From: JADJYF01 sp965278995
Lineage (GTDB): Bacteria > Pseudomonadota > Gammaproteobacteria > Ga0077536
Reading direction: 5' to 3'
Assembly (NCBI GenBank): GCA_965278995.1
Contig: OZ257136.1
Location: 4,650,001-4,714,000 of the forward strand
Length of the DNA: 64,000 bases
Below, piece after piece: positions 42,724 through 51,479 of this stretch. The position numbers and the translations under genes were made by a program. Every line of letters starts with the position of its first letter. Positions within the stretch are counted from its first letter, which is position 1. Under the pieces are notes generated by a model. The model had not been told where the DNA came from. It did no database searches and was given only the letters and a program-made list of their open reading frames with translations.

Positions 42724-43452
42724 ATGGTCGCTGATCGTTCGATAACGCTCGACTCGCGTCGTCGCGCACTACTCGAAGCGATGGGCATCACGCAGTGGGT
42801 GTCGCGCCACGTATCGACCGAACCGCTGCCGACTGACACTGCCGATCAATCAAACGACGTGACTATCGTCAAGGGTTCGACCGAAGCGCTCGATTGGGAT
42901 GCACTGGCGGCCTCCGTTGCTGTCTGCCGGGCGTGCGCGCTGCATGAGGGTCGCACGCAAACCGTGTTCGGCGTCGGCGCACGTACGGCGGAATGGTTGA
43001 TCCTCGGTGAGGCACCCGGTGCTGAAGAAGACAAGCGCGGCGAACCGTTCGTCGGGCGCGCCGGCCAGCTTCTCAATGCCATGTTGAGTGCTATCGGTCT
43101 GCCGCGCGAGTCGGTCTATATCGCCAACATCCTCAAATGCCGTCCTCCGGGCAATCGTGATCCGCGCGCCGAGGAGGTTATTGCTTGCGAGCGCTATCTG
43201 GCGCGTCAGATAGCGCTGATTCAGCCGCGCATCATTCTTGCAGTCGGGCGCATAGCCGCGCAGAATCTGCTCAAGACCGAGACGCCGATAGGGCGCCTGC
43301 GTGGCCAGGTTCACGTCTATGGGGAGCGGGCGATTCCAGTGATCGTCACTTATCATCCAGCTTATCTGCTCCGCTCGCCCGATGAAAAGGGCAAGGCGTG
43401 GCGCGATCTGCTGCTGGCGCGAGCAACCCATCGCAGTGCGCTGCAAACGTGA
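42724..43452 (+). CDS. Family 4-type uracil-DNA glycosylase (iron-sulfur)
   Basis: Removes uracil from DNA. The 242-residue protein has the four cluster cysteines C68-x2-C71, C139 and C155 (15 residues between the last two), motif A GEAPGAEEDKRGEPFVGRAG at 95-114, and motif B HPAYLLR at 211-217, all as in the UDGa/UDG4 group related to the phage SPO1 polymerase N-terminus. The first 60 residues are a poorly conserved extension. A GTGA overlap couples it to rimI, a frequent pairing in proteobacteria. Confidence 0.93.
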   Translation: MVADRSITLDSRRRALLEAMGITQWVSRHVSTEPLPTDTADQSNDVTIVKGSTEALDWDALAASVAVCRACALHEGRTQTVFGVGARTAEWLILGEAPGAEEDKRGEPFVGRAGQLLNAMLSAIGLPRESVYIANILKCRPPGNRDPRAEEVIACERYLARQIALIQPRIILAVGRIAAQNLLKTETPIGRLRGQVHVYGERAIPVIVTYHPAYLLRSPDEKGKAWRDLLLARATHRSALQT

Positions 43453-43943
43453 GCGCCGTTCTTCAACTGGACGACGTCACGGTTCGCCTCATGCAGGAGG
43501 AAGACATCGTCGACGTCCTCGATGTCGAAGACAGTTGCTACGAATTCCCGTGGTCTGAGGGCATATTTTCCGATTGCCTGCGCGTCGGCTATTGCTGTTG
43601 GGTGCTGGATACCGGTGTCGGCGGCTTGGCGGGGCACGGCATCATGTCAGTCGCTATCGAAGAGTGTCATATTCTGAATGTCTGCGTCGCGCCCGACCAG
43701 CGTCGCCGCGGCTATGCGCGCGGTCTGATGCAGCATCTGCTGGCGGTCGCGACGCGTCATGGCGCGCGCATCGCTTATCTGGAAGTACGGCCTTCCAACG
43801 ACGGCGCAATCAAACTTTACGCCGACCTCGGTTTTCGCCATGTTGGCACCCGCCGCGCCTACTACCCGGCGAAGGTCGGCCGGGAGGACGCCTACGTGCT
43901 GAGCCTGGCGCTGCCGGTCGTTGGTTCGCGGTTGAACGCGTGA
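43449..43943 (+). CDS. rimI: RimI, ribosomal protein S18 alanine N-acetyltransferase
   Basis: GNAT-fold enzyme of 164 residues that acetylates the N-terminal Ala of S18. The acetyl-CoA loop is APDQRRRGYARGLM; the following YLEVRPSNDGAIKLYADLGF is the diagnostic RimI stretch, with RRAYYPA near the end. GTG 43449 overlaps the UDG stop. Upstream in-frame codons to 43398 lie inside the UDG gene and are unlikely to be used. Confidence 0.94.
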   Translation: MSAVLQLDDVTVRLMQEEDIVDVLDVEDSCYEFPWSEGIFSDCLRVGYCCWVLDTGVGGLAGHGIMSVAIEECHILNVCVAPDQRRRGYARGLMQHLLAVATRHGARIAYLEVRPSNDGAIKLYADLGFRHVGTRRAYYPAKVGREDAYVLSLALPVVGSRLNA

Positions 43944-43992
43944 GCGTAACGGGCTAGGCTGGCGCCCTCTCCGAACAATCAGGTCCCCGGTC

Positions 43993-44553
43993 ATGAACCG
44001 CAGCACGTTGTCCGATCTGTTTCGCCCGTGTGCGTTGAGCCTGCTGCTGATCGCGGCACTGCCGGCGGCGGCGCTCGAATCGGTGCAACTCGAATTCGGG
44101 ACCAGCGATGGCGACGAGGACACTGATCGCTATGGCGTTGCCGCAAGATTCAACCTCGGTGGCAACTGGATCGAGACCGGCGACTGGCGTCTCGGCGCCT
44201 ATCTCGAGACCTCGGTCGCTTACTGGGACGGCCGTAACGGTACGACCGGCGACGATTCGCTGGTCGATTTCGGGGTGACGCCAGTGTTGCGCTGGCAGCG
44301 GGATCCGGCCACTGGCCTGGCGCCGTTCGTCGAATTCGGCGTCGGCGCCCACGTCCATACCGAGGACGGCATCAGCGATGAGGATTTCGATATCCCGTTC
44401 GCTTTCGGTACGCTGATCGGGCTGGGCGCGCGATTTGGCGAGCAGGGTCGTTACGAACTCGTCTATCGTTACCAGCACCTCTCGAACGCCGGCCTCGGCG
44501 ACGAGAATCCGGGGATCAATTTCCACGTCGTACAGCTCGGTTACCACTTCTGA
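43993..44553 (+). CDS. PagL-like lipid A 3-O-deacylase (outer membrane)
   Basis: A 186-residue outer-membrane beta-barrel. A signal peptide (about 1-27, ending PAAA) is followed by amphipathic strands, and the C-terminal residue is Phe, the usual barrel signal. The active-site stretch YRYQHLSNAGLGDENPGINF has H162, S164 and N165 in the arrangement of PagL, and a later acidic residue is available as the third member of the triad. It would remove the 3-linked acyl chain from lipid A. It stands alone between rimI and cysM. Confidence 0.87.
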   Translation: MNRSTLSDLFRPCALSLLLIAALPAAALESVQLEFGTSDGDEDTDRYGVAARFNLGGNWIETGDWRLGAYLETSVAYWDGRNGTTGDDSLVDFGVTPVLRWQRDPATGLAPFVEFGVGAHVHTEDGISDEDFDIPFAFGTLIGLGARFGEQGRYELVYRYQHLSNAGLGDENPGINFHVVQLGYHF

Positions 44554-44636
44554 GTCGCCCTGAGTCCGACAGGTCTGCAATCTGACGCGAGGGCGACACG
44601 CGCTATCCTCGCCCGCGCATCCGGTACACTCCCGCC

Positions 44637-45527
44637 ATGACCTGGCCTACCCTCGCCCAATTCGTCGGTAATACGCCGCTCATCCGCCTGCAACGTCTGC
44701 CTGGTGCGACCAGCAATGTCATTCTGGCCAAACTCGAAGGCAATAACCCGGCAGGATCAGTCAAGGATCGACCGGCATTGAGCATGATCGAGCACGCCGA
44801 GGCGCGTGGCGACATTCGCCCCGGCGATACGCTGATCGAGGCGACCAGCGGCAATACCGGTATCGCGCTCGCCATGGTCGCGGCGATGAAAGGGTATCGC
44901 ATGGTGCTCATCATGCCGGACAACATGACCGCTGAGCGGCGCGCGACGATGAAAGCCTACGGTGCAGAACTCGTGCTCGTACCGGAAGCGGAAGGCATGG
45001 AACGGGCTCGCGACCTCGCACACGAGATGGAAGTGCGCGGCGAAGGCCGCGTGCTCGATCAGTTCGCCAATCAGGACAATCCGCTGGCGCATTACGAAAG
45101 CACCGGGCCGGAGATCTGGCGTGATACCGGCGGGCGCCTCACGCATTTTGTCGCCACCATGGGTACCACAGGCACCATCATGGGCGCATCAAAATATCTG
45201 AAGGGCATGAACCCGGCCATCCAGATCATTGGCGTGCAACCGGGCGACGGCGCGCGCATTCCCGGCATCCGGCGCTGGCCGGCAGCGTATCTGCCCAAAA
45301 TCTATGACCCGGCCCGGGTCGATCGCATCATCGACGTGACGCAGGACGAAGCAGAGCACATGACACGCGAACTCGGTGTTCGTGAAGGTGTGTTCTGCGG
45401 CATTTCGTCCGGTGGCTCGCTTGCTGCGGCGCTCAAGGTCTCGGCCGAAGTCGAGGCGGCAATCATCGTTTTTGTCGTTTGCGATCGCGGCGATCGCTAT
45501 TTGTCGACCGGCGTTTTCCCTGATTGA
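44637..45527 (+). CDS. cysM: Cysteine synthase B
   Basis: PLP enzyme making cysteine from O-acetylserine and sulfide or thiosulfate. The 296-residue protein carries K43 in NPAGSVKDR as Schiff base lysine and TSGNTGIAL for the substrate carboxylate. It is CysM-like rather than CysK-like: it has GTTGTIMGASKYLKG and IPGIRRWPAAYLPKI, and lacks the CysE-binding features. It precedes the exonuclease gene by 25 bases and rlmD beyond it. Confidence 0.96.
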   Translation: MTWPTLAQFVGNTPLIRLQRLPGATSNVILAKLEGNNPAGSVKDRPALSMIEHAEARGDIRPGDTLIEATSGNTGIALAMVAAMKGYRMVLIMPDNMTAERRATMKAYGAELVLVPEAEGMERARDLAHEMEVRGEGRVLDQFANQDNPLAHYESTGPEIWRDTGGRLTHFVATMGTTGTIMGASKYLKGMNPAIQIIGVQPGDGARIPGIRRWPAAYLPKIYDPARVDRIIDVTQDEAEHMTRELGVREGVFCGISSGGSLAAALKVSAEVEAAIIVFVVCDRGDRYLSTGVFPD

Positions 45528-45552
45528 TGATTACCACCGCCGGAGATTACTG

Positions 45553-46341
45553 ATGAACGTGTTCGTGTTCGATATCGAAACAGTTCCCGACGTCGCCGGC
45601 GCGCGCCGCTTGTGGTCGCTGGATGGTCTCGACGATGAAAGCGTTGCCGCGGTCATGTTCAACAAGCGGCTGCAGGAAACCGGCGGGACGAGCGATTTTC
45701 TGCGCCATCACCTGCAGCGAATTGTCGCCATCTCGGCCGTGTTTCGCGAAGGTGAGCGTTTCAATGTGTGGTCGCTCGGTGATCTCGACGCACCTGAGGA
45801 GGAATTGATCCGTCGATTTTTCGAAGGCGTCGAACGCTACACGCCAACGCTTGTGTCGTGGAATGGCGGCGGTTTCGATCTCCCGGTACTGCACTATCGC
45901 GCGCTGCTGCACGGTGTGGCCGCACCGCGCTATTGGGATACCGGCGATGACGATCGCGAGTTCCGCTATAACAATTATCTGGGTCGCTTTCACTGGCGAC
46001 ACATTGACCTGATGGATGTTCTCGCCGCGTATCAGCCGCGCGCGTCCGTTCCCTTGGATCAACTCGCCGTCCTGCTCGGACTGCCGGGCAAGCTCGGCAT
46101 GTCGGGTGCGGCCGTATGGGATCACTATCGCGCGGGCGATCTGCAGGGCATTCGCGATTATTGCGAGACGGATGTCTTGAACACCTATCTTGTCTTCCTG
46201 AAATTCCAGCACCTGCGCGGGCACCTTAAGCCGGCTGCGCTGGACAGCGAGCTGGCCCGTGTACGTACGCACCTCGCTGCCTCGGATCAAGCCCATCTCC
46301 AGGCTTTTCTTTCGGCCTGGAACGCGGGCGCGGCCGGATGA
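45553..46341 (+). CDS. DnaQ-fold 3'-5' exonuclease, PolB-exonuclease-like
   Basis: A 262-residue stand-alone exonuclease (predicted PolB-like family, PF10108 type). ExoI is FDIETVPD with D6 and E8, ExoII is SWNGGGFDLPVL, and ExoIII is YCETDVLNTY with Tyr and Asp four apart. Role probably in DNA repair or RNA/DNA end trimming. ATG 45553 is chosen; upstream in-frame sequence overlaps cysM and is not family-like. The stop overlaps the rlmD ATG. Confidence 0.9.
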   Translation: MNVFVFDIETVPDVAGARRLWSLDGLDDESVAAVMFNKRLQETGGTSDFLRHHLQRIVAISAVFREGERFNVWSLGDLDAPEEELIRRFFEGVERYTPTLVSWNGGGFDLPVLHYRALLHGVAAPRYWDTGDDDREFRYNNYLGRFHWRHIDLMDVLAAYQPRASVPLDQLAVLLGLPGKLGMSGAAVWDHYRAGDLQGIRDYCETDVLNTYLVFLKFQHLRGHLKPAALDSELARVRTHLAASDQAHLQAFLSAWNAGAAG

Positions 46342-47666
46342 GGCGTTCGCGGGAGCGCGGCCCGCCCCGCCCGCTCCGTGAACTCGAGCTCGATATCGAA
46401 ACGCTCTCGCACGAGGGCCGCGGTGTCGGTCGGGTCGAGGGCAAAGCAGTGTTCGTGCATGGCGCACTGCCGGGTGAACGTGTCCGTGCTCGCGTCGTGA
46501 AACCGCATGGCAGTTTCGACGAAGCAGATGTCGTCGAGGTGTTGCAACGTTCGACTGCGCGTATCGAGCCACGCTGTGCGCATTTCGGCATCTGTGGTGG
46601 CTGCAGCATGCAGCACGCCGGTGAAGCAGCGCAGCTGGCGCATAAACAGGGCGTGCTGCTCGAATTGCTGTTGCATCAAGGCAAAGTCGTGCCAACCGAA
46701 GTTGCGCCACCGATAACCGGTCCGCAGTGGGGCTATCGACGCAAAGCACGTCTGGGTGTCAAATTCGTCGAAAAGAAAGGCCGCATCCTGATCGGGTTTC
46801 GCGAACGCGCCAAACCCTATGTCGCTGACTGTAATTCCTGCGCGATTCTCGATCCGCGGGTCGGTGAGCGGTTGCCCGAGCTGCGTGCGCTGATCGAGAG
46901 TCTGGCTGGCGGCGCGCGCATTCCACAAATCGAAGTCGCCATCGGTGACGATGCGGTGGCCCTCGTGCTCAGGCATCTGGAACCGCTAATCGCGACAGAT
47001 CGTACGCTGCTCGAGGCGTATTCGCTGGCGACCGGATTCGAGATCTTTCTGCAGAGTGGGGGGCCCGAGACAGTCGTCAACCTGCGTGGCGGACGTGAGT
47101 ATCTGAGTTATACAGTCGATGGTCTGTGCTTTGCGTTTCTGCCGAACGATTTCACTCAGGTCAATGCATCCATCAACCAACGTATGGTCGCCCGGGCGCT
47201 CGAACTGCTCGCGATCGATCCGGCAGATGAGGTCCTCGATCTGTTCTGCGGGCTGGGCAATTTCACCCTGCCGATAGCGCGCCGCGCACGCTCCGTGCGC
47301 GGATACGAAGGTGAGCCCGCGCTGGTTGCGCGCGCCACTGCCAACGCCGAGCTGAACGGCATATCCAATGCGACGTTTGCGCGACTCGATCTGGCGGACG
47401 GTGACGCCTGTGCCACGTTCGAGCCTGCCGGCGCCAACAAACTGCTGCTCGATCCGCCGCGTTCGGGTGCCGCTGCTGTCATCGAGCACATGTCGCTCAC
47501 CGGTATCGAACGCCTGGTGTATGTTTCCTGCAATCCGGTGACGTTTGCGCGCGATGCCGCGGCGCTCGTCAATCGCCATCGATTCCGGCTTGCCGTGAGC
47601 GGTATCCTGGACATGTTTCCGCAGACCGCGCACGTCGAATCGATTTCGCTGTTCGAACGCCGGTGA
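46338..47666 (+). CDS. rlmD: RlmD, 23S rRNA (uracil-1939-C5)-methyltransferase
   Basis: A 442-residue SAM-dependent enzyme with an N-terminal TRAM domain (about 12-70) and an iron-sulfur cluster site: Cys residues in CAHFGICGGC plus a later one (ADCNSC). The methyltransferase core has VLDLFCGLGNFTLPIA for SAM, DPPRSG, and the catalytic Cys in YVSCNPVTFARD. It overlaps both neighbours (ATGA before it, GTGA after it), so it is embedded in a tight translation-coupled run. Confidence 0.95.
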   Translation: MRRSRERGPPRPLRELELDIETLSHEGRGVGRVEGKAVFVHGALPGERVRARVVKPHGSFDEADVVEVLQRSTARIEPRCAHFGICGGCSMQHAGEAAQLAHKQGVLLELLLHQGKVVPTEVAPPITGPQWGYRRKARLGVKFVEKKGRILIGFRERAKPYVADCNSCAILDPRVGERLPELRALIESLAGGARIPQIEVAIGDDAVALVLRHLEPLIATDRTLLEAYSLATGFEIFLQSGGPETVVNLRGGREYLSYTVDGLCFAFLPNDFTQVNASINQRMVARALELLAIDPADEVLDLFCGLGNFTLPIARRARSVRGYEGEPALVARATANAELNGISNATFARLDLADGDACATFEPAGANKLLLDPPRSGAAAVIEHMSLTGIERLVYVSCNPVTFARDAAALVNRHRFRLAVSGILDMFPQTAHVESISLFERR

Positions 47667-49177
47667 ATGCGCGTCTCGGCCGCGCCGCGCGCCGGGCCGG
47701 TCTATGCTTGGCCATATCGCTGCTGCTGGTAGGGCTGCTCAGCGCGACCGGCTGCACGCGCGACGACGACGCGACAATTCGCTTCGGCCTGCCGACCGCA
47801 GCGACGACGCTCGACCCGCGCTATGCGACTGACGCAGTCTCGGTTCGACTGACCCGATTGCTGCATCGATCGCTGGTCGATTTCGACAGCGCGTCATATC
47901 CGCGGCCATCGCTCGCGAGCTGGCGGGAAATCGATCCAACGCACTATCGTTTCCGCCTGGCCCGAGACGTGCTGTTTTCCGATGGCACGGCAATCACTGC
48001 CGCTGACGTCGTTGCGACGTATCAAGCGCTGCTCGACCCGGCGCTGGCCTCGCCGCATCGCGATCGTCTGACCGGCATCAGCAACGTGGTCGCACTCGGG
48101 CCGCGCACGGTTCAATTCGAATTGCACCGGCCCGATGCGCTGTTTCCCGGTAAGCTCACGCTCGGCGTTTTGTCGGTGGCTGATGCGCGCAGTCCACGCG
48201 ATGCCTGGCGAGTCAGCTCCGGTGCGTTCGAGAAAATCCGCTGGGCGCTCGATCGCAGCGTGCGCATGCGTCGACGCGCTGACGGTCAGCAGTTCGAGTT
48301 CCTGACGGTTGCCGACGCCTCGGTACGTGCACTGAAGCTGCTCGGCGGTGAGCTCGATCTCATGCAAGGGAATATTCCGCCGGAAATTTATGACTGGCTG
48401 GCTCAGCAGGACGGGCTGGTCGCCGGCCGCGTGCCGGGCGCGACGTTCTCTTATCTCGGATTCAACCTCACCAGCGGTCCCGGAGCCGAGCGCAAGCTGC
48501 GTCTTGCCGTTGCTCACGCCATCGACCGCGAAAGCCTGGTGGCGCAGGTTTTCCGCGGTCAGGCACGGGTTGCCGCAGCGATGTTTCCGCCGGAACACTG
48601 GGCGGGCAGCGCTTCGCTTACGGCGCCGGCCCACGATCCGGCGCGGGCGCGCACGCTGCTCGATGAAGCCGGGTATCGCGGTCGACGCGTGCGTCTGCAC
48701 TACAAGACCTCGACCGATTATTTTCGCCTGCGCCTGGCCACGGCGATGCAGGCGCAACTGGCTGCCGTCGGCATCGATCTCGCGATCCATAGCCTCGACT
48801 GGGGGACATTCTATGGCGATGTCGTAGCCGGTCGATTCGAACTCTACGGAATGTCCTGGGTTGGACTGCGCCTGCCCGACGCCTATCGCTACGCGTTTCA
48901 TAGCAGTGCGGTACCGCCTGCTGGCGCCAATCGCGGACGTTACCGCCAACCGGCGATGGATGCCTTGATCGAAGCCGCCGAGCAGACCGCGACGGTAGCG
49001 TCACGTCAGCGGGCCTACCGCGCGCTGGCCCGTCGTGTGTTGTACGATCTGCCCTATGTTCCACTGTGGTTCGAAGATCAGTTGTACGTCACGCGCGCAA
49101 GTATCAGCGCTTATACGACCGATCAGGACGGTAATTTCGATGCGCTCGAACAGGTGCGCAGAGTGACCGACAAATGA
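47663..49177 (+). CDS. Peptide ABC transporter substrate-binding lipoprotein (SBP family 5)
   Basis: A 504-residue DppA/OppA/MppA-type binding protein. The signal peptide (basic RLGRAARRAG, then LCLAISLLLVGLLSATG) ends at a lipobox Cys31, so it is probably membrane-anchored. The SBP_bac_5 body is clear: LDPRYATDAVSVRLTRLLH, LARDVLFSDGTAITAADV, LRLAVAHAIDRESLVAQVF, DEAGYRG. Starts at GTG 47663, overlapping rlmD. Its stop overlaps the YkuD gene. Two matching permeases lie 2.3 kb downstream; no ATPase genes are here. Candidate ligands include murein peptides. Confidence 0.92.
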   Translation: MNARLGRAARRAGLCLAISLLLVGLLSATGCTRDDDATIRFGLPTAATTLDPRYATDAVSVRLTRLLHRSLVDFDSASYPRPSLASWREIDPTHYRFRLARDVLFSDGTAITAADVVATYQALLDPALASPHRDRLTGISNVVALGPRTVQFELHRPDALFPGKLTLGVLSVADARSPRDAWRVSSGAFEKIRWALDRSVRMRRRADGQQFEFLTVADASVRALKLLGGELDLMQGNIPPEIYDWLAQQDGLVAGRVPGATFSYLGFNLTSGPGAERKLRLAVAHAIDRESLVAQVFRGQARVAAAMFPPEHWAGSASLTAPAHDPARARTLLDEAGYRGRRVRLHYKTSTDYFRLRLATAMQAQLAAVGIDLAIHSLDWGTFYGDVVAGRFELYGMSWVGLRLPDAYRYAFHSSAVPPAGANRGRYRQPAMDALIEAAEQTATVASRQRAYRALARRVLYDLPYVPLWFEDQLYVTRASISAYTTDQDGNFDALEQVRRVTDK

Positions 49178-49662
49178 GCGACGTTGAGCGGTTGGAAATC
49201 GATCTGGCACGGCAGGAACTGCGCACCTACCTTGGCGATAAAATGACTGCGCGCTATCCGGTATCGACGGCGCGTAACGGCGCCGGCGAACTGCAGGACA
49301 GTGAATGCACACCTCGCGGGCGCCACGTGATCCGCGAATGTATCGGCAGCGAATGCCCACCAGATACGGTATTCGTCGGCCGTCGACCGACAGGCGAGAT
49401 CTACAACGAAGCGCTTGGCCGCGCGCATCCGGGTCGCGACTGGATACTGACCCGTATCCTGTGGCTCGGCGGGCTCGAACCGGGACGCAACGCCGGCGGC
49501 GATCGCGATACCTTTGCGCGCTACATCTATATACACGGCACGCCTGACAGCACCACGCTCGGCCAGCCCGGCTCGCGCGGCTGCATCCGCATGCGGAACG
49601 CCGACCTGCTGAATTTGTACAGCCGCGTCCGTCCCGGCACCCCGGTGGATATCCTGCCCTGA
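49174..49662 (+). CDS. YkuD-domain enzyme without signal peptide, ElsL-like L,D-carboxypeptidase candidate
   Basis: A 162-residue protein made almost wholly of an L,D-transpeptidase (YkuD) domain. The active site is complete: H121 in YIHGTPD, then S134 and C137-x-R139 in GSRGCIRMRN. The start MSDVERLEIDLARQEL is hydrophilic: no signal peptide or membrane anchor, so it should stay in the cytoplasm. That argues against wall cross-linking. In Acinetobacter, a small cytosolic YkuD protein (ElsL) acts as an L,D-carboxypeptidase in murein recycling, a good model for this one. The ATG overlaps the binding-protein stop (ATGA), so the two are co-translated. Confidence 0.85.
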   Translation: MSDVERLEIDLARQELRTYLGDKMTARYPVSTARNGAGELQDSECTPRGRHVIRECIGSECPPDTVFVGRRPTGEIYNEALGRAHPGRDWILTRILWLGGLEPGRNAGGDRDTFARYIYIHGTPDSTTLGQPGSRGCIRMRNADLLNLYSRVRPGTPVDILP

Positions 49663-49818
49663 CCCCTGTCCGGCCGCTCCGCCGGCCGTCACACCGACCA
49701 TCTCAGCGGCCGTCGAGTAGACGATTGTGCCGAAACGTGAAGCCGGTCATAAAGTCTCGCCCCGGCAGGCCGAAAACCCCCTCAGCGTACCACCTGATTG
49801 ATGGCCTGGAGCCAGGCC

Positions 49819-49824
49819 GGAGGA
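49819..49824 (+). promoter_or_regulatory. Strong ribosome binding site deciding the start of the next gene
   Basis: GGAGGA six bases before ATG 49831. This is the best Shine-Dalgarno match in this part and favours 49831 over the in-frame ATGs at 49798 and 49801. Confidence 0.7.
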
Positions 49825-49830
49825 CACTCG

Positions 49831-50847
49831 ATGTATCCCGAAACGCTGCTGAGACAGGCGACTGTCGTACCGAAGCCGAAAGCGCCGTCGCGCAACCCTG
49901 AGGCGGCCCGTTCGGGCGTCATCGACGGCCCTGCGCATTGGTCTTACACCACCACCGTGCATCCCTGCTATGTCAATGGGATCCGCACACTGGTTCATCG
50001 GCGCGGACTTGAAACCCAGCAACCCGGCGTCTTCAAGCGTCTGATTGCGTATGCCAAATCCTGTGGATTCGCGCTGCTGGAGGACCGTCGGAACCGCGAG
50101 CTCGCCTGCCGCGATGAGCGCCGCCGTCTCGCACCCGTATTACTGTTCGCAGCTGCCGGCCTGCTCAGTCAGGCGGTGGTCGCCGCCGATGGTAGTTTGA
50201 GCGCGGATGGCGAAGCCGTCGTTCCGACAATCGATATCATCGGCAACCCCGATACGCTGAGCGACGAGCGCGAATATCTCATTGAAGCCGGTAAACGATT
50301 CGTATCCAAACCGCATGGCGAAGTTGAACTCATCATGGGCGTGGCAACCCAGGTGCGCTTGAACGGCGAGTACCGCCGCGTGCGCACGCGCGGCCTGCAG
50401 ATGCCTGCCGAATATACCGACAGTTTCATTGATCGTTACGACTACACCATGCCGGCCAGCTGCGGTGGCAAGACGTTCAGTTATTACGAAGGCGACGGGT
50501 TCGCTGCACTCGGCTATCACGGTCAAAATCGCAAGATGATCGTCGACGTCCTGGCCGGTGGCGGCCCGTACGCCGCACCGCGTCTATGGGGGCCGTATGA
50601 TCAGGTCCTGAATTCGAACGTACGCATGGACCTCATGATGGGCGACGGCACAAAGGACGGCATGGGCGTGCTGAAAGCGTCATACCGCATCGGGCTCATG
50701 ACCGCGATGTCCGGCGATTCGATGGACTACTACGGCGAGCTTTATTCTCGTGCGATTTCAGCGGCAGTCGATTGCCAGATCCCGCATGTGCCGCAAGTGC
50801 GCCAGGCGGAGACATCCGCGCCGAAAACGCTGGACGAAGCGGGTTAG
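49831..50847 (+). CDS. Unrecognised protein with internal membrane or signal-like segment
   Basis: A 338-residue protein I do not recognise. Residues 1-98 are hydrophilic (WSYTTTVHPCYVNGIRTLVHRRGL). A signal-like stretch follows: charged RDERRR (95-99 region), hydrophobic APVLLFAAAGLLSQAVVA (101-118), then AADGS. The rest (120-338) is a soluble, aromatic-rich domain with HGEVELIMGVATQVRLNGEY, TMPASCGGKTFSYYEGDG and YYGELYSRAISAAVD. It may be a type II membrane protein with a cytoplasmic head and periplasmic domain. The start is fixed by GGAGGA. It has normal high G+C and a long clean frame. It separates the YkuD gene from the permeases. Confidence 0.75.
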   Translation: MYPETLLRQATVVPKPKAPSRNPEAARSGVIDGPAHWSYTTTVHPCYVNGIRTLVHRRGLETQQPGVFKRLIAYAKSCGFALLEDRRNRELACRDERRRLAPVLLFAAAGLLSQAVVAADGSLSADGEAVVPTIDIIGNPDTLSDEREYLIEAGKRFVSKPHGEVELIMGVATQVRLNGEYRRVRTRGLQMPAEYTDSFIDRYDYTMPASCGGKTFSYYEGDGFAALGYHGQNRKMIVDVLAGGGPYAAPRLWGPYDQVLNSNVRMDLMMGDGTKDGMGVLKASYRIGLMTAMSGDSMDYYGELYSRAISAAVDCQIPHVPQVRQAETSAPKTLDEAG

Positions 50848-50885
50848 CTGACGGCAGCCTCTAGTCTGGCAGCTGCTGAAGGCGT

Positions 50886-51389
50886 TCAGCGCCGATTTTC
50901 TGCAGCGGCGCGTTCGTCAATCAGCTGACGCGCCAGTTTTTTCAGCTGCACGTCGTGCAGCGCGAGTCCGCCACCTGTTCGCACGGCCGCGATAGCCAGG
51001 CTGCCGATGAGCAGCAGCAACAGGATGGCTATCAGCCAGGCGGCGAAATAGGAGAAACGAAATTCAGGCGGCGTGCTGACGTTGCTCGCAGTGGGTGCAC
51101 GCGCGAGTTCGGGGGCAACGCCCAGATCGGCTTCCTGGCGACCTTCGGCAGTCGCCCGCGCCAGCGTAAGATCGAGGTGAGAGCCGCGCTCGACCGCCTG
51201 AGCGAAGGTTTCGATGGTTTGCGGGTTATCGTAGAGTGACCAGGCACTCATGATGACCAGCAACGTGACGAACAAGCCGACGATGAGCAGGACGAGCCCG
51301 AGACTGCGCACGGTCAGGTCGAGCAGGCTCGTCGAGCGATCGATCCACTGTTCCGGCGGCGGATCTTGTTTGAATTCGAAACGTGCCAC
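50886..51389 (-). CDS. Unrecognised two-helix membrane protein
   Basis: A 167-residue protein with two membrane helices, about 29-50 (LGLVLLIVGLFVTLLVIMSAW) and 115-135 (FAAWLIAILLLLLIGSLAIAA), and a roughly 65-residue loop between them. The C-terminal tail is charged and probably cytoplasmic (DVQLKKLARQLIDERAAAENRR). The start MARFEFKQDPPPEQWIDR is hydrophilic. I do not recognise the family. It is the only minus-strand gene between 38 and 63 kb and is divergent from the permease at 51480. Confidence 0.7.
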   Translation of the reverse strand: MARFEFKQDPPPEQWIDRSTSLLDLTVRSLGLVLLIVGLFVTLLVIMSAWSLYDNPQTIETFAQAVERGSHLDLTLARATAEGRQEADLGVAPELARAPTASNVSTPPEFRFSYFAAWLIAILLLLLIGSLAIAAVRTGGGLALHDVQLKKLARQLIDERAAAENRR

Positions 51390-51479
51390 GGCCGGTATAT
51401 TACACGCTCGTGCGCTGCCTCACAGTGCCGCCGCCAACGCTTCATTAATGACTCGCGACTGCGTTCTGGCGGCGCGTCG

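Noticed and set aside
49831..50847. S-adenosylmethionine decarboxylase
   Set aside because: Considered because of length and position, but the pyruvoyl-forming Ser region and the conserved histidines of SpeD are absent.
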